Assembly: GCF_002876705.1 (NCBI RefSeq)
Contig: NZ_MDAG01000057.1
Location: forward strand, 62,001-126,000
Origin: Enterovibrio norvegicus_B
Lineage (GTDB): Bacteria; Pseudomonadota; Gammaproteobacteria; Enterobacterales; Vibrionaceae
Length of the DNA stretch: 64,000 bases
Direction of reading: 5' to 3'
The notes under the pieces were generated by a model that saw nothing but the letters and a program-made list of their open reading frames with translations, did no database searches and was not told the DNA's origin. Positions 25,304 through 33,488 of this stretch are shown here, piece after piece (the stretch's first letter is position 1; each line of letters starts with the position of its first letter). The translations under genes were made by a program, and so were the position numbers.

Positions 25304-26869
25304 ATGTCTGACTTACTCAACTCAGAGAAAACCGTGCCAGAGGCACAAAGCACCATTGAAAAACTTGGGTTAAACAACCCTGTGTTATGGATGAGCGGAG
25401 GGTTTTTGACTGCGTTCGTTGTGCTTGCACTGGTTGATAACGAACTGTTGTCGAGCCTTGTAAATGCAGGCTTTGCTTGGTCAGTGAAAATATTTGGGCC
25501 TTATTGGCAGTTGCTGCTGCTGATTACGTTCTTGGTCGGTATGGGTCTTGCGATAAGCCCAACCACATCGAAAGTCCGCTTGGGTGGTCTTGAGAAACCA
25601 GAGCTAGACGGTTTCAAATGGTTAGCCATTATTCTGTGTACGCTACTTGCAGGTGGTGGAGTATTCTGGGCGGCGGCAGAGCCGATTGCTCACTTTGTGA
25701 ATCCTCCTCCGTTGTATGGTACGCCTGAAGGCAATATTCAACGCCAAGCGTTCAATGCCTTATCACAGTCTTTCATGCACTGGGGCTTTTTGGCTTGGGC
25801 CATTCTTGGCACGCTAACAACCATAGTGTTGATGCACCTTCACTACGACAAAGGCCTTCCACTTAAACCGCGCACACTTTTGTATCCAGTTTTTGGCGAT
25901 CGCGTGTTAACAGGCTTTTTCGGTTCTTTCATTGATGCATGCTGCATCGTGGCAGTGGCGGCGGGTACCATTGGTCCTATCGGCTTCTTGGGCTTGCAAG
26001 TCAGTTACGCGTTAAATGCGTTGTTCGACTTGCCTGATGGCTTTACCACGCAGTTCATCATTATTTTGGGTGCCATTGCGATTTACACCATCTCTGCACT
26101 GAGTGGGGTAAACCGAGGCATTCAAATTTTGAGCCGCTACAACATCATTCTGGCTGTTGGCTTGATGATATACATCCTTCTTGTTGGCCCAACTGATTTC
26201 ATTATCAACGGTTACGTTCAGGGTGTGGGCACAATGATTGACAACTTTATCCCGATGGCGACGTTCCGCGGTGATATGGGTTGGTTGAGCTGGTGGACAG
26301 TGTTCTTCTGGGGATGGTTCCTTGGTTATGGACCAATGATGGCCATCTTCATTGCGCGAATCTCTCGTGGACGCACCATTCGACAGTTGGTCACGACGAT
26401 TAGCATTATCGCACCGCTTATTACGTGTTTCTGGTTCTCGATTGTTGGTGGTTCTGGTTTGGCGTTTGAAATGGCGAACCCAGGTTCTGTGAGTGCGGCA
26501 TTTGAAGGGTTTAACTTGCCAGCCTCTTTGCTTGCGATCACACAGCAACTCCCGTTCCCTATGATTGTGTCTATTTTGTTCCTGATTTTAACCACGATCT
26601 TCATCGTCACCACGGGTGACTCCATGACCTACACCATCAGTGTGGTGATCAGTGGTGAAACAGAACCGAATGCGCTTATTCGCTCATTCTGGGGTGTAAT
26701 GATGGGGGCAACAGCCATCATCTTGATTTCCCTAGGGGCGGGTGGTGTATCGGCACTGCAATCTTTCATTGTGATTACCGCGGTACCTGTGTCGCTCATT
26801 TTGCTTCCTGCACTTTGGAATGCGCCACAAATCGCAATGAAGATGGCGACAGCGCAAGGGCTTAGATAA
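25304..26869 (+). CDS. BCCT family transporter
   Basis: A 521-residue protein with about 12 membrane helices. Family landmarks are FWAAAEPIAHF in helix 3-4, the long signature with ARISRGRTIRQ, and the loop after helix 8. The start is ATG 25304 with TGGAGA ahead; an upstream in-frame start would add a hydrophobic but unrelated stretch. The substrate-site Trp box, normally rich in Trp as in FYWAWWISWSP, reads FFWGWFLGYGPM here (about residues 332-343), so the ligand may not be a plain trimethylammonium compound. It imports its substrate with Na+ or H+; context suggests that the cluster then degrades it. Confidence 0.92.
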   Translation: MSDLLNSEKTVPEAQSTIEKLGLNNPVLWMSGGFLTAFVVLALVDNELLSSLVNAGFAWSVKIFGPYWQLLLLITFLVGMGLAISPTTSKVRLGGLEKPELDGFKWLAIILCTLLAGGGVFWAAAEPIAHFVNPPPLYGTPEGNIQRQAFNALSQSFMHWGFLAWAILGTLTTIVLMHLHYDKGLPLKPRTLLYPVFGDRVLTGFFGSFIDACCIVAVAAGTIGPIGFLGLQVSYALNALFDLPDGFTTQFIIILGAIAIYTISALSGVNRGIQILSRYNIILAVGLMIYILLVGPTDFIINGYVQGVGTMIDNFIPMATFRGDMGWLSWWTVFFWGWFLGYGPMMAIFIARISRGRTIRQLVTTISIIAPLITCFWFSIVGGSGLAFEMANPGSVSAAFEGFNLPASLLAITQQLPFPMIVSILFLILTTIFIVTTGDSMTYTISVVISGETEPNALIRSFWGVMMGATAIILISLGAGGVSALQSFIVITAVPVSLILLPALWNAPQIAMKMATAQGLR

Positions 26870-26903
26870 CCCGCTGACGCAAATTGGACAGAAATATGCC
26901 GTT

Positions 26904-26931
26904 TCGGAACATCACGAACTCGTGATGTTCC
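26904..26931 (+). promoter_or_regulatory. Perfect 13-bp hairpin between BCCT and downstream genes
   Basis: CGGAACATCACGA/TCGTGATGTTCCG with a 2-base loop and no T-run, 34 bases after the BCCT stop. Second such stem in this cluster, so probably an RNA-level control point. Confidence 0.6.
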
Positions 26932-26987
26932 GGATAATTATGGATAAGGACAAATAGGTAACGTCCCAGAATCATAGGTGAGCATGA

Positions 26988-28721
26988 ATGAACGCGAGCT
27001 TTGCCAAGGAATCTGAGAATACGCTCCGAGACCCTGCAATCGTTATGGCCCCAACACGTTTGGGCGCCATGCACCAAACCCGCATCAGCTTTGTTCGATC
27101 GCTGATCAGAAAAATGGCGAGTGAAAATTGGAAAGTGTCGCAAGCCCTTTGGAAAATGAGTGACAAGGGTTTTGGCACCGCAGTTTACGAACTTGAAGCT
27201 TCTTATGACACATACCAATTGGTTGTCTTCTCTGATGCGATTGCAGATGAAGATCGAAATGACCGTGTCATTGCTGAAAAATGGGATGTCACCTTCGCGC
27301 TGATCCGTGGGCGTGTAGATATGAGCACCATTGAGCAACTCCGTCAAAATGTTCCCCTACAAGAAGCAGGTCGTAATTCTTCCCGTGTGCTGGTGTTGGC
27401 GCGTGCAAACAAAAGCGTGCGCGTATTCGAGCACTTGGTGTCGTCATTGGCACAAGGCGAACAGCCAAACACGGCTGAGATTGCCCGCGTGGGGTATATC
27501 CTCCGTACCACGGCTGTTTACGGCAATGGGAAGTTTGGCATTGCAGATTTTGAAACCCTGCAGAGCAACGAAGATTTTAATTTAACGTTCAGCGCCCAAA
27601 TGTGTGCGGTGTATATTCTTCGTCAATTCAGTCTGGATTGGGTCGAGTATATTGCCAAGCAGCGCGGCGGTGAAAAAGCATCAACAATTTGTCCTGAATT
27701 GAAACGTTACCTCGGCATAGGTAATGCGACGGGCTTGGGCATGGCTCCGTATCTTATTCGTCATCCTCGCGTGGTGGATCGCTGGTTGTCACAACGTGAA
27801 ATGGCGTTGGCTTCAGCCTGCTCACAGAGTGTGAATGAAGAGAGTACAAACCGTGTGTGTGGCTTACTGAAAAAAGCCCAAACGCACTTTGAGCAAATCA
27901 TCACGATCAACGAACAGCAACAAGCGTTGAATGTGGAATGCATCGCGCAGATCCCTGCTTTGATGACACGCATACGACAGCAGTTTTCACCGTTCAACAC
28001 TTGGGGTGATGTGCTTGATAGTGCGAGCGATTTGAGCTTGGAAACGCAAGAGGTACTTGCTACTTGCATCATGGAGATCTTTCCTGAATGTGTTGATCGC
28101 TTCATCGACAAGCTGAATACAGACGAATCTCTATCACTTGATCCGGGTATCAGTGTGAAAGACATGCTGGAGGTAATGGAAACCCGTTACCGTTGGGCGA
28201 TTGATATCGACTTTACTGAGCCAGAAAACAAGTATTGGTTTTGGTATCGTTCACAAGATAAAGAAGAGCCAAGAATGGGTGTTCGCGGCCAGGAGCCTGG
28301 AGAAGAACGCGAATTACCTTTGGACGTTGGACGTCAAGTGTCGAGATTGTATGCGGCACTGCAACAGGCGGATCCGTCATTGTCTTTGGCGCACTTTTTG
28401 TTGAGTAATCCTTCTCATCGCGTGATTTCACGACGTGTGTGGACCATGGCACAGCAGCCGATGGGCGATATTCAAATGAATGTCTTGTCAGAACGTGCAT
28501 TACCCATGCATTTGTTGCGCTGTAAATTGTCGATGTTTGGTGCGACTAAGTTTGACCCTCGATCAGACCGTTGGGTGCGTGTGACCTTATTCCAAGGTGC
28601 GCCTTTGGTGAGTGATCTCGCTGCTAAACGGTTTGAGGAAAGCTGGTTGTTTCCATTGATGCCTTGTACTGAGTGCGAAGTGACAGCGTTGGCAACGTGT
28701 AAGCGAGGGGTGTTGGCATGA
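26988..28721 (+). CDS. Protein of unknown function in the BCCT cluster (577 aa)
   Basis: I do not recognise this family. It is a 577-residue protein, mostly helical, without signal peptide or clear membrane segment. Notable parts: VMAPTRLGAMHQTRISFVRSL near the start, a middle region YLGIGNATGLGMAPYLIRHP with a Gly-rich turn, and an acidic segment DKEEPRMGVRGQEPGEERELP in the last third. No nucleotide-binding loop or metal motif was evident. Its stop overlaps the start of the DUF3726-like gene by 4 bases, so the two are coupled and probably act together. Position after the BCCT transporter suggests a part in handling the imported compound. Confidence 0.7.
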   Translation: MNASFAKESENTLRDPAIVMAPTRLGAMHQTRISFVRSLIRKMASENWKVSQALWKMSDKGFGTAVYELEASYDTYQLVVFSDAIADEDRNDRVIAEKWDVTFALIRGRVDMSTIEQLRQNVPLQEAGRNSSRVLVLARANKSVRVFEHLVSSLAQGEQPNTAEIARVGYILRTTAVYGNGKFGIADFETLQSNEDFNLTFSAQMCAVYILRQFSLDWVEYIAKQRGGEKASTICPELKRYLGIGNATGLGMAPYLIRHPRVVDRWLSQREMALASACSQSVNEESTNRVCGLLKKAQTHFEQIITINEQQQALNVECIAQIPALMTRIRQQFSPFNTWGDVLDSASDLSLETQEVLATCIMEIFPECVDRFIDKLNTDESLSLDPGISVKDMLEVMETRYRWAIDIDFTEPENKYWFWYRSQDKEEPRMGVRGQEPGEERELPLDVGRQVSRLYAALQQADPSLSLAHFLLSNPSHRVISRRVWTMAQQPMGDIQMNVLSERALPMHLLRCKLSMFGATKFDPRSDRWVRVTLFQGAPLVSDLAAKRFEESWLFPLMPCTECEVTALATCKRGVLA

Positions 28722-29437
28722 TGTATCTCTCTCACAATGAACTGGTTACCCTGTGCAGTAAGGCTTATGAAAGCTTACATCGCCAATGTGGGGAATCGGA
28801 TGTGATTGCTAACATGGTGGCAGATTTAGAAATGTCAGGGTTAAAAGGCGTCTCTCATTTTGTGTCATCCATGGATTTTTTGGCGGCAGAGCCTGACGTA
28901 CCTGTTGGCGCTTTTCTGACAAACGATGCCACCATTTCTGCGGATTTGAAGGGTGCGAGTCTACTGAACCATTTTCCTGCTTTGATCGATGTTTCTATGG
29001 ATCAAATGATCGGTCGCTCAGCCATTCGTATTGAAATTCTGAACAGCCATAACCGCTGGTTTGCGTACGGTGAATTGCTCAAGCTGGCTGGGAAGGGATT
29101 GTCAGTTCGCGCGCAGTGGAGCAATAGCCAAGCGCCGTTTCATGTGGATTGTGTGTGGAATGCGGGGCGACGTTTTCCTGATATCTATTTCAGTGAATTG
29201 CCCCAATTACCTAAAAAATGTCTGCATATCGACGTTCAACAGTCGGCGTTTACTGCGGAAGATTTTGGTCCCTTTACAACATGTATCACGGCAAAGTCTT
29301 TGTCTGAAGCTGACCGCAGAGCATGGAGAGACGGTATCGAGATTGATGAGTCCCATTGGCAGGTTCTGAAGCATTACGCGTCACGTAATCTAGTCGAAAG
29401 CAGTGAGCAATCAAAAATGGGGGCGGGTGGTCAATAG
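28718..29437 (+). CDS. DUF3726-like protein
   Basis: A 239-residue protein whose N-terminus (MMYLSHNELVTLCSKAYES) resembles the opening of DUF3726 proteins (S/LNE-h-x-x-LCxKA). The rest is mixed, with no recognised catalytic motif. ATG 28718 overlaps the preceding TGA (ATGA). Followed by a terminator, so it closes the cluster. The family call is tentative and no function is known to me. Confidence 0.6.
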   Translation: MMYLSHNELVTLCSKAYESLHRQCGESDVIANMVADLEMSGLKGVSHFVSSMDFLAAEPDVPVGAFLTNDATISADLKGASLLNHFPALIDVSMDQMIGRSAIRIEILNSHNRWFAYGELLKLAGKGLSVRAQWSNSQAPFHVDCVWNAGRRFPDIYFSELPQLPKKCLHIDVQQSAFTAEDFGPFTTCITAKSLSEADRRAWRDGIEIDESHWQVLKHYASRNLVESSEQSKMGAGGQ

Positions 29438-29468
29438 CTCGTGTAAACATGTTTTGATTCGTTCAAGC

Positions 29469-29495
29469 AAGCTCGGTGTAAATCGGGCTTTTTTT
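29469..29495 (+). terminator. Terminator of the catabolic cluster
   Basis: AAGCTCG/CGGGCTT stem with one wobble pair, 8-base loop and T7 run, 32 bases after the DUF3726-like stop. Confidence 0.85.
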
Positions 29496-29680
29496 GTACG
29501 TGTTTTTGCTGGATCGGAACGAGGTAAGGTGTTGAGGAAGGAAACTGAACATAGCGTGTTACAGAGGGTGTGAGGTTTACTGATGTTCTATCTGGCAGTC
29601 AAACGAGGGTGGTCAACTGCCAGTTTTCCCCGATGTTAAAAGCGCGTTGGGCTTCTAACATACTCTAAGGTATTCGTGCC

Positions 29681-29794
29681 TTACAGCACGCCGCCCCAGT
29701 ACATTGCATTAAACATGGTAAACGCGATAGTTGCGCCCATTAGTACAAAAAGTGGTGCGTTCTTAGAGACTTTAGCGACGATTTTCTGTGACAC
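29681..29794 (-). CDS. 37-residue membrane peptide
   Basis: This GTG-started frame encodes a basic N-terminus (MSQKIVAKVSKNAPL), one hydrophobic helix (FVLMGATIAFTMFNAMYW) and a short GGVL end. GAGGAA lies 6 bases before the GTG, and the stop is TAA at 29681. The arrangement of charged N-terminus then one membrane span is typical of small regulatory membrane proteins, and no other gene covers this stretch. I do not know a family. It stands alone between a terminator-ended cluster and the adhesin gene. Confidence 0.65.
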   Translation of the reverse strand: MSQKIVAKVSKNAPLFVLMGATIAFTMFNAMYWGGVL

Positions 29795-30042
29795 GAGTTA
29801 TTCCTCTTGGTGAAATTTCGAGCAGATTATGCAATTTAATGTGAGCTTGATCAACAGGAATAAAGCGAAAAGTGAAAGTTTTTTGTACGGTGTTTTTTAC
29901 AGGCAGACACGCATGTTTACTGGCTTGGCTAACGCCTTGTTTTAGCTAGAAGTTGTAAAATTCGTAAAATACTGGGTGTTGAGATGAAGCAGTGGGGATA
30001 CGGACTTTCTGTATAGGGAAGCGGCAGATGTGTACGGAAAAT
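29795..30042. other. Non-coding region upstream of the small peptide
   Basis: AT-rich; the peptide's promoter should lie here on the minus strand. Nothing else was seen. Confidence 0.4.
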
Positions 30043-30080
30043 AAAAAGCCAGCGTAGAGAAATTCTCGATGCTGGCTTTT
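30043..30080 (-). terminator. Terminator of the 959-residue adhesin
   Basis: AAAAGCCAGC/GCTGGCTTTT stem with an inner AGAGAA/TTCTC extension, then a T/A-rich run on the minus strand, 40 bases after the stop. Confidence 0.85.
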
Positions 30081-30119
30081 ATTGGTTGGCTCTGTGTTAC
30101 TTAATCGACCTTGTGTCGT

Positions 30120-32999
30120 TTAATCAACCATGATTTGCGATTGCGCAATCATGGCATCGATGACCGCCGCGCTTATTTGCTCTGGAGCAACACCAGCGAT
30201 GGTCACGCCATAATCGCTGGCGAAGTCAACAACACTCTTATTCTCAAATACGATTTGCTGGTCGATATCGCCATTGCCTTCAGATGATATTTGCAGTGTG
30301 GCGTTACCACTCGGGTTATCGATGAAATTCAAGTATTGGCCGATGCTCTCTTCATGTTCGTTTTGTAGCAAGTTCGACAGATCGAGAGTGTCTTCAGATG
30401 TATTGAAATCGCCAATGGTATCGACAGCGGGTGACGCCGCAGTACCCATGTCGTCGAGTTCGAACACAAAGGTGTCTTCTCCCGCACCACCATAAAGCGT
30501 GTCGTTGCCTGCACCGCCAATGACGGTGTCATCACCCATGCCTAAATCAATGGTGTCATTCCCAGCACCGCCATGAATGATGTCATCGCCGAGCAACCCC
30601 AAAAGCACATCGTCACCGCTGTTACCGCGAATGATGTCTGCGTCTTCACCACCAACAAAGGTGATGCTGTTGAGGTCGATAATGTCTGACAGCCCAGTAT
30701 CTGCGAGGCTATCGTAGTAGCTGTTGATATCCGCTTCTGTGTGACCAATTACGATAACCACTTCTGTTTTACTGCCATCAGTGGCTTGCAACGAAAGGGT
30801 ATCTTGAATCGTGTCTCCTGCTGGAATGGTAGGCAGAAGGGAAGGGTCGACGGTATATGTCCAGTTGCCATTGACCAATGTGAGGCTACCGTAACTTCCA
30901 GACTCTGTGGTGTTAGCAAACACCGCCGCCAAATCTCCGTCAGCATTCACTATCGATAACGTGCCAGTCGCTGTTGTTTGACTAAGGTTAAGTGCAAGCG
31001 AGTCTGTATTGTTACCGATGACACTGTTGGCGACATAGGGTTTGTTGCCCGTGACATCGATAACGATGTTTTGTTGTGCGCCATTGGTTGCGGTGACAGT
31101 AAAGGTGTCTTGCGCCACCTCATTCGTATCTAAACTTTGGGCTTTATCGCGCTCTAGCGTGTAAGTCCAAGTACCATTCACCAACGTAAAGGTGCCATAT
31201 TCGCCGTTGATGGTTGTGTCGTTGAATACAGGTACGTCGCTTGAGTCTGGGTCTATAAACGCGACTGAGCCAGATACAGTAAGCACATCTTCATCGCCAA
31301 TGTCTATTTTGGCAGTGGCGGAGTTACTGTCAGCATCAACCAAGTAATAGCTACCATCTTCGGTTTGAACGATAACGGGAGGCGTCCAATCATTTTCAAT
31401 ATCGTCAACGGTTGATTGATAGACGAGCTTGCCATCATCGCTAATGGTGTAGAGGTCGACCCCTTCTACTTTGTTGGCGGTGACGTAAACGGGTTGCCCT
31501 TCGATGTATCCAGCCGATGCGAAGTAATGTCCATTGCCAGTGATGGTGTCAGTGAGGGTCAACGTCCCCGTGTTGCTTAGCTCATAAATGCTTGCAGAAT
31601 CACGGTCATTGTTGGAATAGATGACGTAAGTTCTACCATCCGGCGTGTGGTAAAAGTTGACGGAAGATGCATTTCCATTGTTTGGAATTTGTGTATCAAC
31701 CAGCGTCAATTCACCGTTACTTTGATTCACCGAGAAGGTTTTTATATTGTCTCGCGATGAGGTAACAACGAAGGTGCTGTAGTTGTCGAGTGTGATGATA
31801 TCTATGGCTGAGACTGCATCGCCACCATCAATGAATTCGTTATTGTTGGTGATTTGACCCGTGACAGGATCATAAGTGAATTTGGAGACCCCATCGCCTC
31901 CTGGGCGTGTGGCAAAGATATACTCCGTGCCATCTTCTGCTTCAAACACCACGTTCTCACCAATGCTTCTTTTAGAATCTTCTGCATTGATAAAGCTTTT
32001 TCCGCCATTGAATGAAAGGGTGCCAGCGTCTGAAATTGACCATGCAGTGATAGAAGATCCGCTGTTGGATGTCAAAAACAGTGTTTCGACACCATCAACG
32101 TTAAAGGCATTGGAATGGGTCAAGTTGCTAAAGGCGATATCGTCGATACCCGCCGCGGTCAGTGCTGCAGAGAGGTCGCCGGCAGACGTCGATTCAATGG
32201 TGTTATTCGCGGCGTCGTAGGTAATGCGGTCAGTTTCTGTCAACGTGCCGTCATTGTTGACGCGCGAAATGGTTGCCATACCACCTGCACCACCCGTTGT
32301 GGTTGAAATGACAAAAGCAAAACCTGTGACCGACATGGTCGTTGTCGTTCGCGTGGGTTGTGTACCGTTAGAGATCGCGTCATTGGGGCTTGTCAGGTTA
32401 CTGCCTTCATTTGGGTTTACATCAAAACCAAGAAAGTTGACGCTGCCTGTCAGCGTGCCAGTAAATACTGCTGGTTGGTCGGGCGTGACGGGAGGAGGGG
32501 TAACAGGAGAGGTGTCGTCAGCCGTTATTGGAATGAAACGTAATGATGCACTGATTTCATCATCATCACCGCCAGCAGAATCAGTCGCTAATGCACTATC
32601 GTCCAGAGCAAAATCAGCAACAACTTGTACGTGTTCACTGCCCGATTCAACGATAGGGGGAGCGGTAATGGATGATCCTAGAAGGTCTGGACCTGCTTCT
32701 GGTTCTGAATCCTCTTCGTTGAGAGGATCTTCTCCACGCTCCAATGCTTCGATGATCTGTTGAACATCGGCAGGAAGGTCGTCTAGAGCGACTTCTTGAC
32801 CATCTTGCGTGGCAACACCAAGATCTCCCTCATTGGTATTGCTGTCATTATCGATGTCGCTGTTTTTCGCTGCCGATTTTGAAGGAATGAGAATATCACC
32901 CTCTGAAAGGGTGGGATTATCGGAAGCAATTTGAATAGAACCATCAGCTTTTATGATATATGCATTTCCGGATGCTAGACCGAGAACTGAATTCGGCAT
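30120..32999 (-). CDS. Type I-secreted RTX protein with retention-like module (959 aa)
   Basis: A 959-residue acidic protein. Order: N-terminal retention-like module (MPNSVLGLASGNAYIIKADG, GDILIP, ~1-110), an acidic linker, a repeated-strand region about 195-580 that looks like a beta-propeller (GTLSFNGG, FTYDPVTGQIT, TFSVNQSNGELT, YTISDDGKLVY), two VCBS-like domains (NGTWTYTL, NGNWTYTVDP), RTX nonapeptides (GGAGNDTIDLGMGDDTVIGG, ~830-870) and a C-terminal T1SS target ending VIDAMIAQSQIMVD. AGGAG lies 6-8 bases before the ATG. The LapG-site region reads SEPEAGPDLL, without the AAG of LapA. Secreted through a type I exporter that is not encoded nearby. Paralogue of the giant protein downstream. 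Confidence 0.9.
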   Translation of the reverse strand: MPNSVLGLASGNAYIIKADGSIQIASDNPTLSEGDILIPSKSAAKNSDIDNDSNTNEGDLGVATQDGQEVALDDLPADVQQIIEALERGEDPLNEEDSEPEAGPDLLGSSITAPPIVESGSEHVQVVADFALDDSALATDSAGGDDDEISASLRFIPITADDTSPVTPPPVTPDQPAVFTGTLTGSVNFLGFDVNPNEGSNLTSPNDAISNGTQPTRTTTTMSVTGFAFVISTTTGGAGGMATISRVNNDGTLTETDRITYDAANNTIESTSAGDLSAALTAAGIDDIAFSNLTHSNAFNVDGVETLFLTSNSGSSITAWSISDAGTLSFNGGKSFINAEDSKRSIGENVVFEAEDGTEYIFATRPGGDGVSKFTYDPVTGQITNNNEFIDGGDAVSAIDIITLDNYSTFVVTSSRDNIKTFSVNQSNGELTLVDTQIPNNGNASSVNFYHTPDGRTYVIYSNNDRDSASIYELSNTGTLTLTDTITGNGHYFASAGYIEGQPVYVTANKVEGVDLYTISDDGKLVYQSTVDDIENDWTPPVIVQTEDGSYYLVDADSNSATAKIDIGDEDVLTVSGSVAFIDPDSSDVPVFNDTTINGEYGTFTLVNGTWTYTLERDKAQSLDTNEVAQDTFTVTATNGAQQNIVIDVTGNKPYVANSVIGNNTDSLALNLSQTTATGTLSIVNADGDLAAVFANTTESGSYGSLTLVNGNWTYTVDPSLLPTIPAGDTIQDTLSLQATDGSKTEVVIVIGHTEADINSYYDSLADTGLSDIIDLNSITFVGGEDADIIRGNSGDDVLLGLLGDDIIHGGAGNDTIDLGMGDDTVIGGAGNDTLYGGAGEDTFVFELDDMGTAASPAVDTIGDFNTSEDTLDLSNLLQNEHEESIGQYLNFIDNPSGNATLQISSEGNGDIDQQIVFENKSVVDFASDYGVTIAGVAPEQISAAVIDAMIAQSQIMVD

Positions 33000-33411
33000 T
33001 ATGCACTCCTGTTGTCCGCGTCTTTAAATTATATTTATGTGTATTTTTATCTGTCAGAATTTATAAGAAAATCAGCGCTGAAATATCGCCCATTCTCGCA
33101 CAACATGATTTTATCCATCTAACAATTGAGACTAACGACTAATTATGTTTGAACACTGTAAATATCGCGCAGTGGTAATATTCAATCAGATCCATATTAA
33201 ATCCGTAGTGTTTTGAAGGATATCTAGACAGTGCGTCCTGTGAGTCTCACTAGTGAGGCGTAATTGTAATGAAATATCTGGTTGTTTTTTATTACGTGCC
33301 TAGTTTGTTGGTGAGTGAATATTTTGAGGCGATAAGTTCGTAAGGTGATTGCAGTGTTTTATTTTTCTGCTTGATGAAGGGGGTATCTATTGTTGCGTGT
33401 TGATAATAAAT
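33000..33411. other. Promoter region between the two adhesin genes
   Basis: 412 bases, AT-rich, no gene. It carries the minus-strand promoter of the 959-residue adhesin; no operator recognised. Confidence 0.4.
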
Positions 33412-33451
33412 CCCCCCAAAATCTAAACGCTAAGCGTCTAAATATTTGGGG
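33412..33451 (-). terminator. Terminator-like hairpin after the giant adhesin
   Basis: CCCCAAA/TTTGGGG outer stem with an inner ACGC/GCGT, then GATTTATTAT on the minus strand, about 40 bases after the stop. Moderate strength. Confidence 0.55.
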
Positions 33452-33488
33452 TTAATTTATAAAAGTAACGAGTTGTCGTTGAGGTGAT

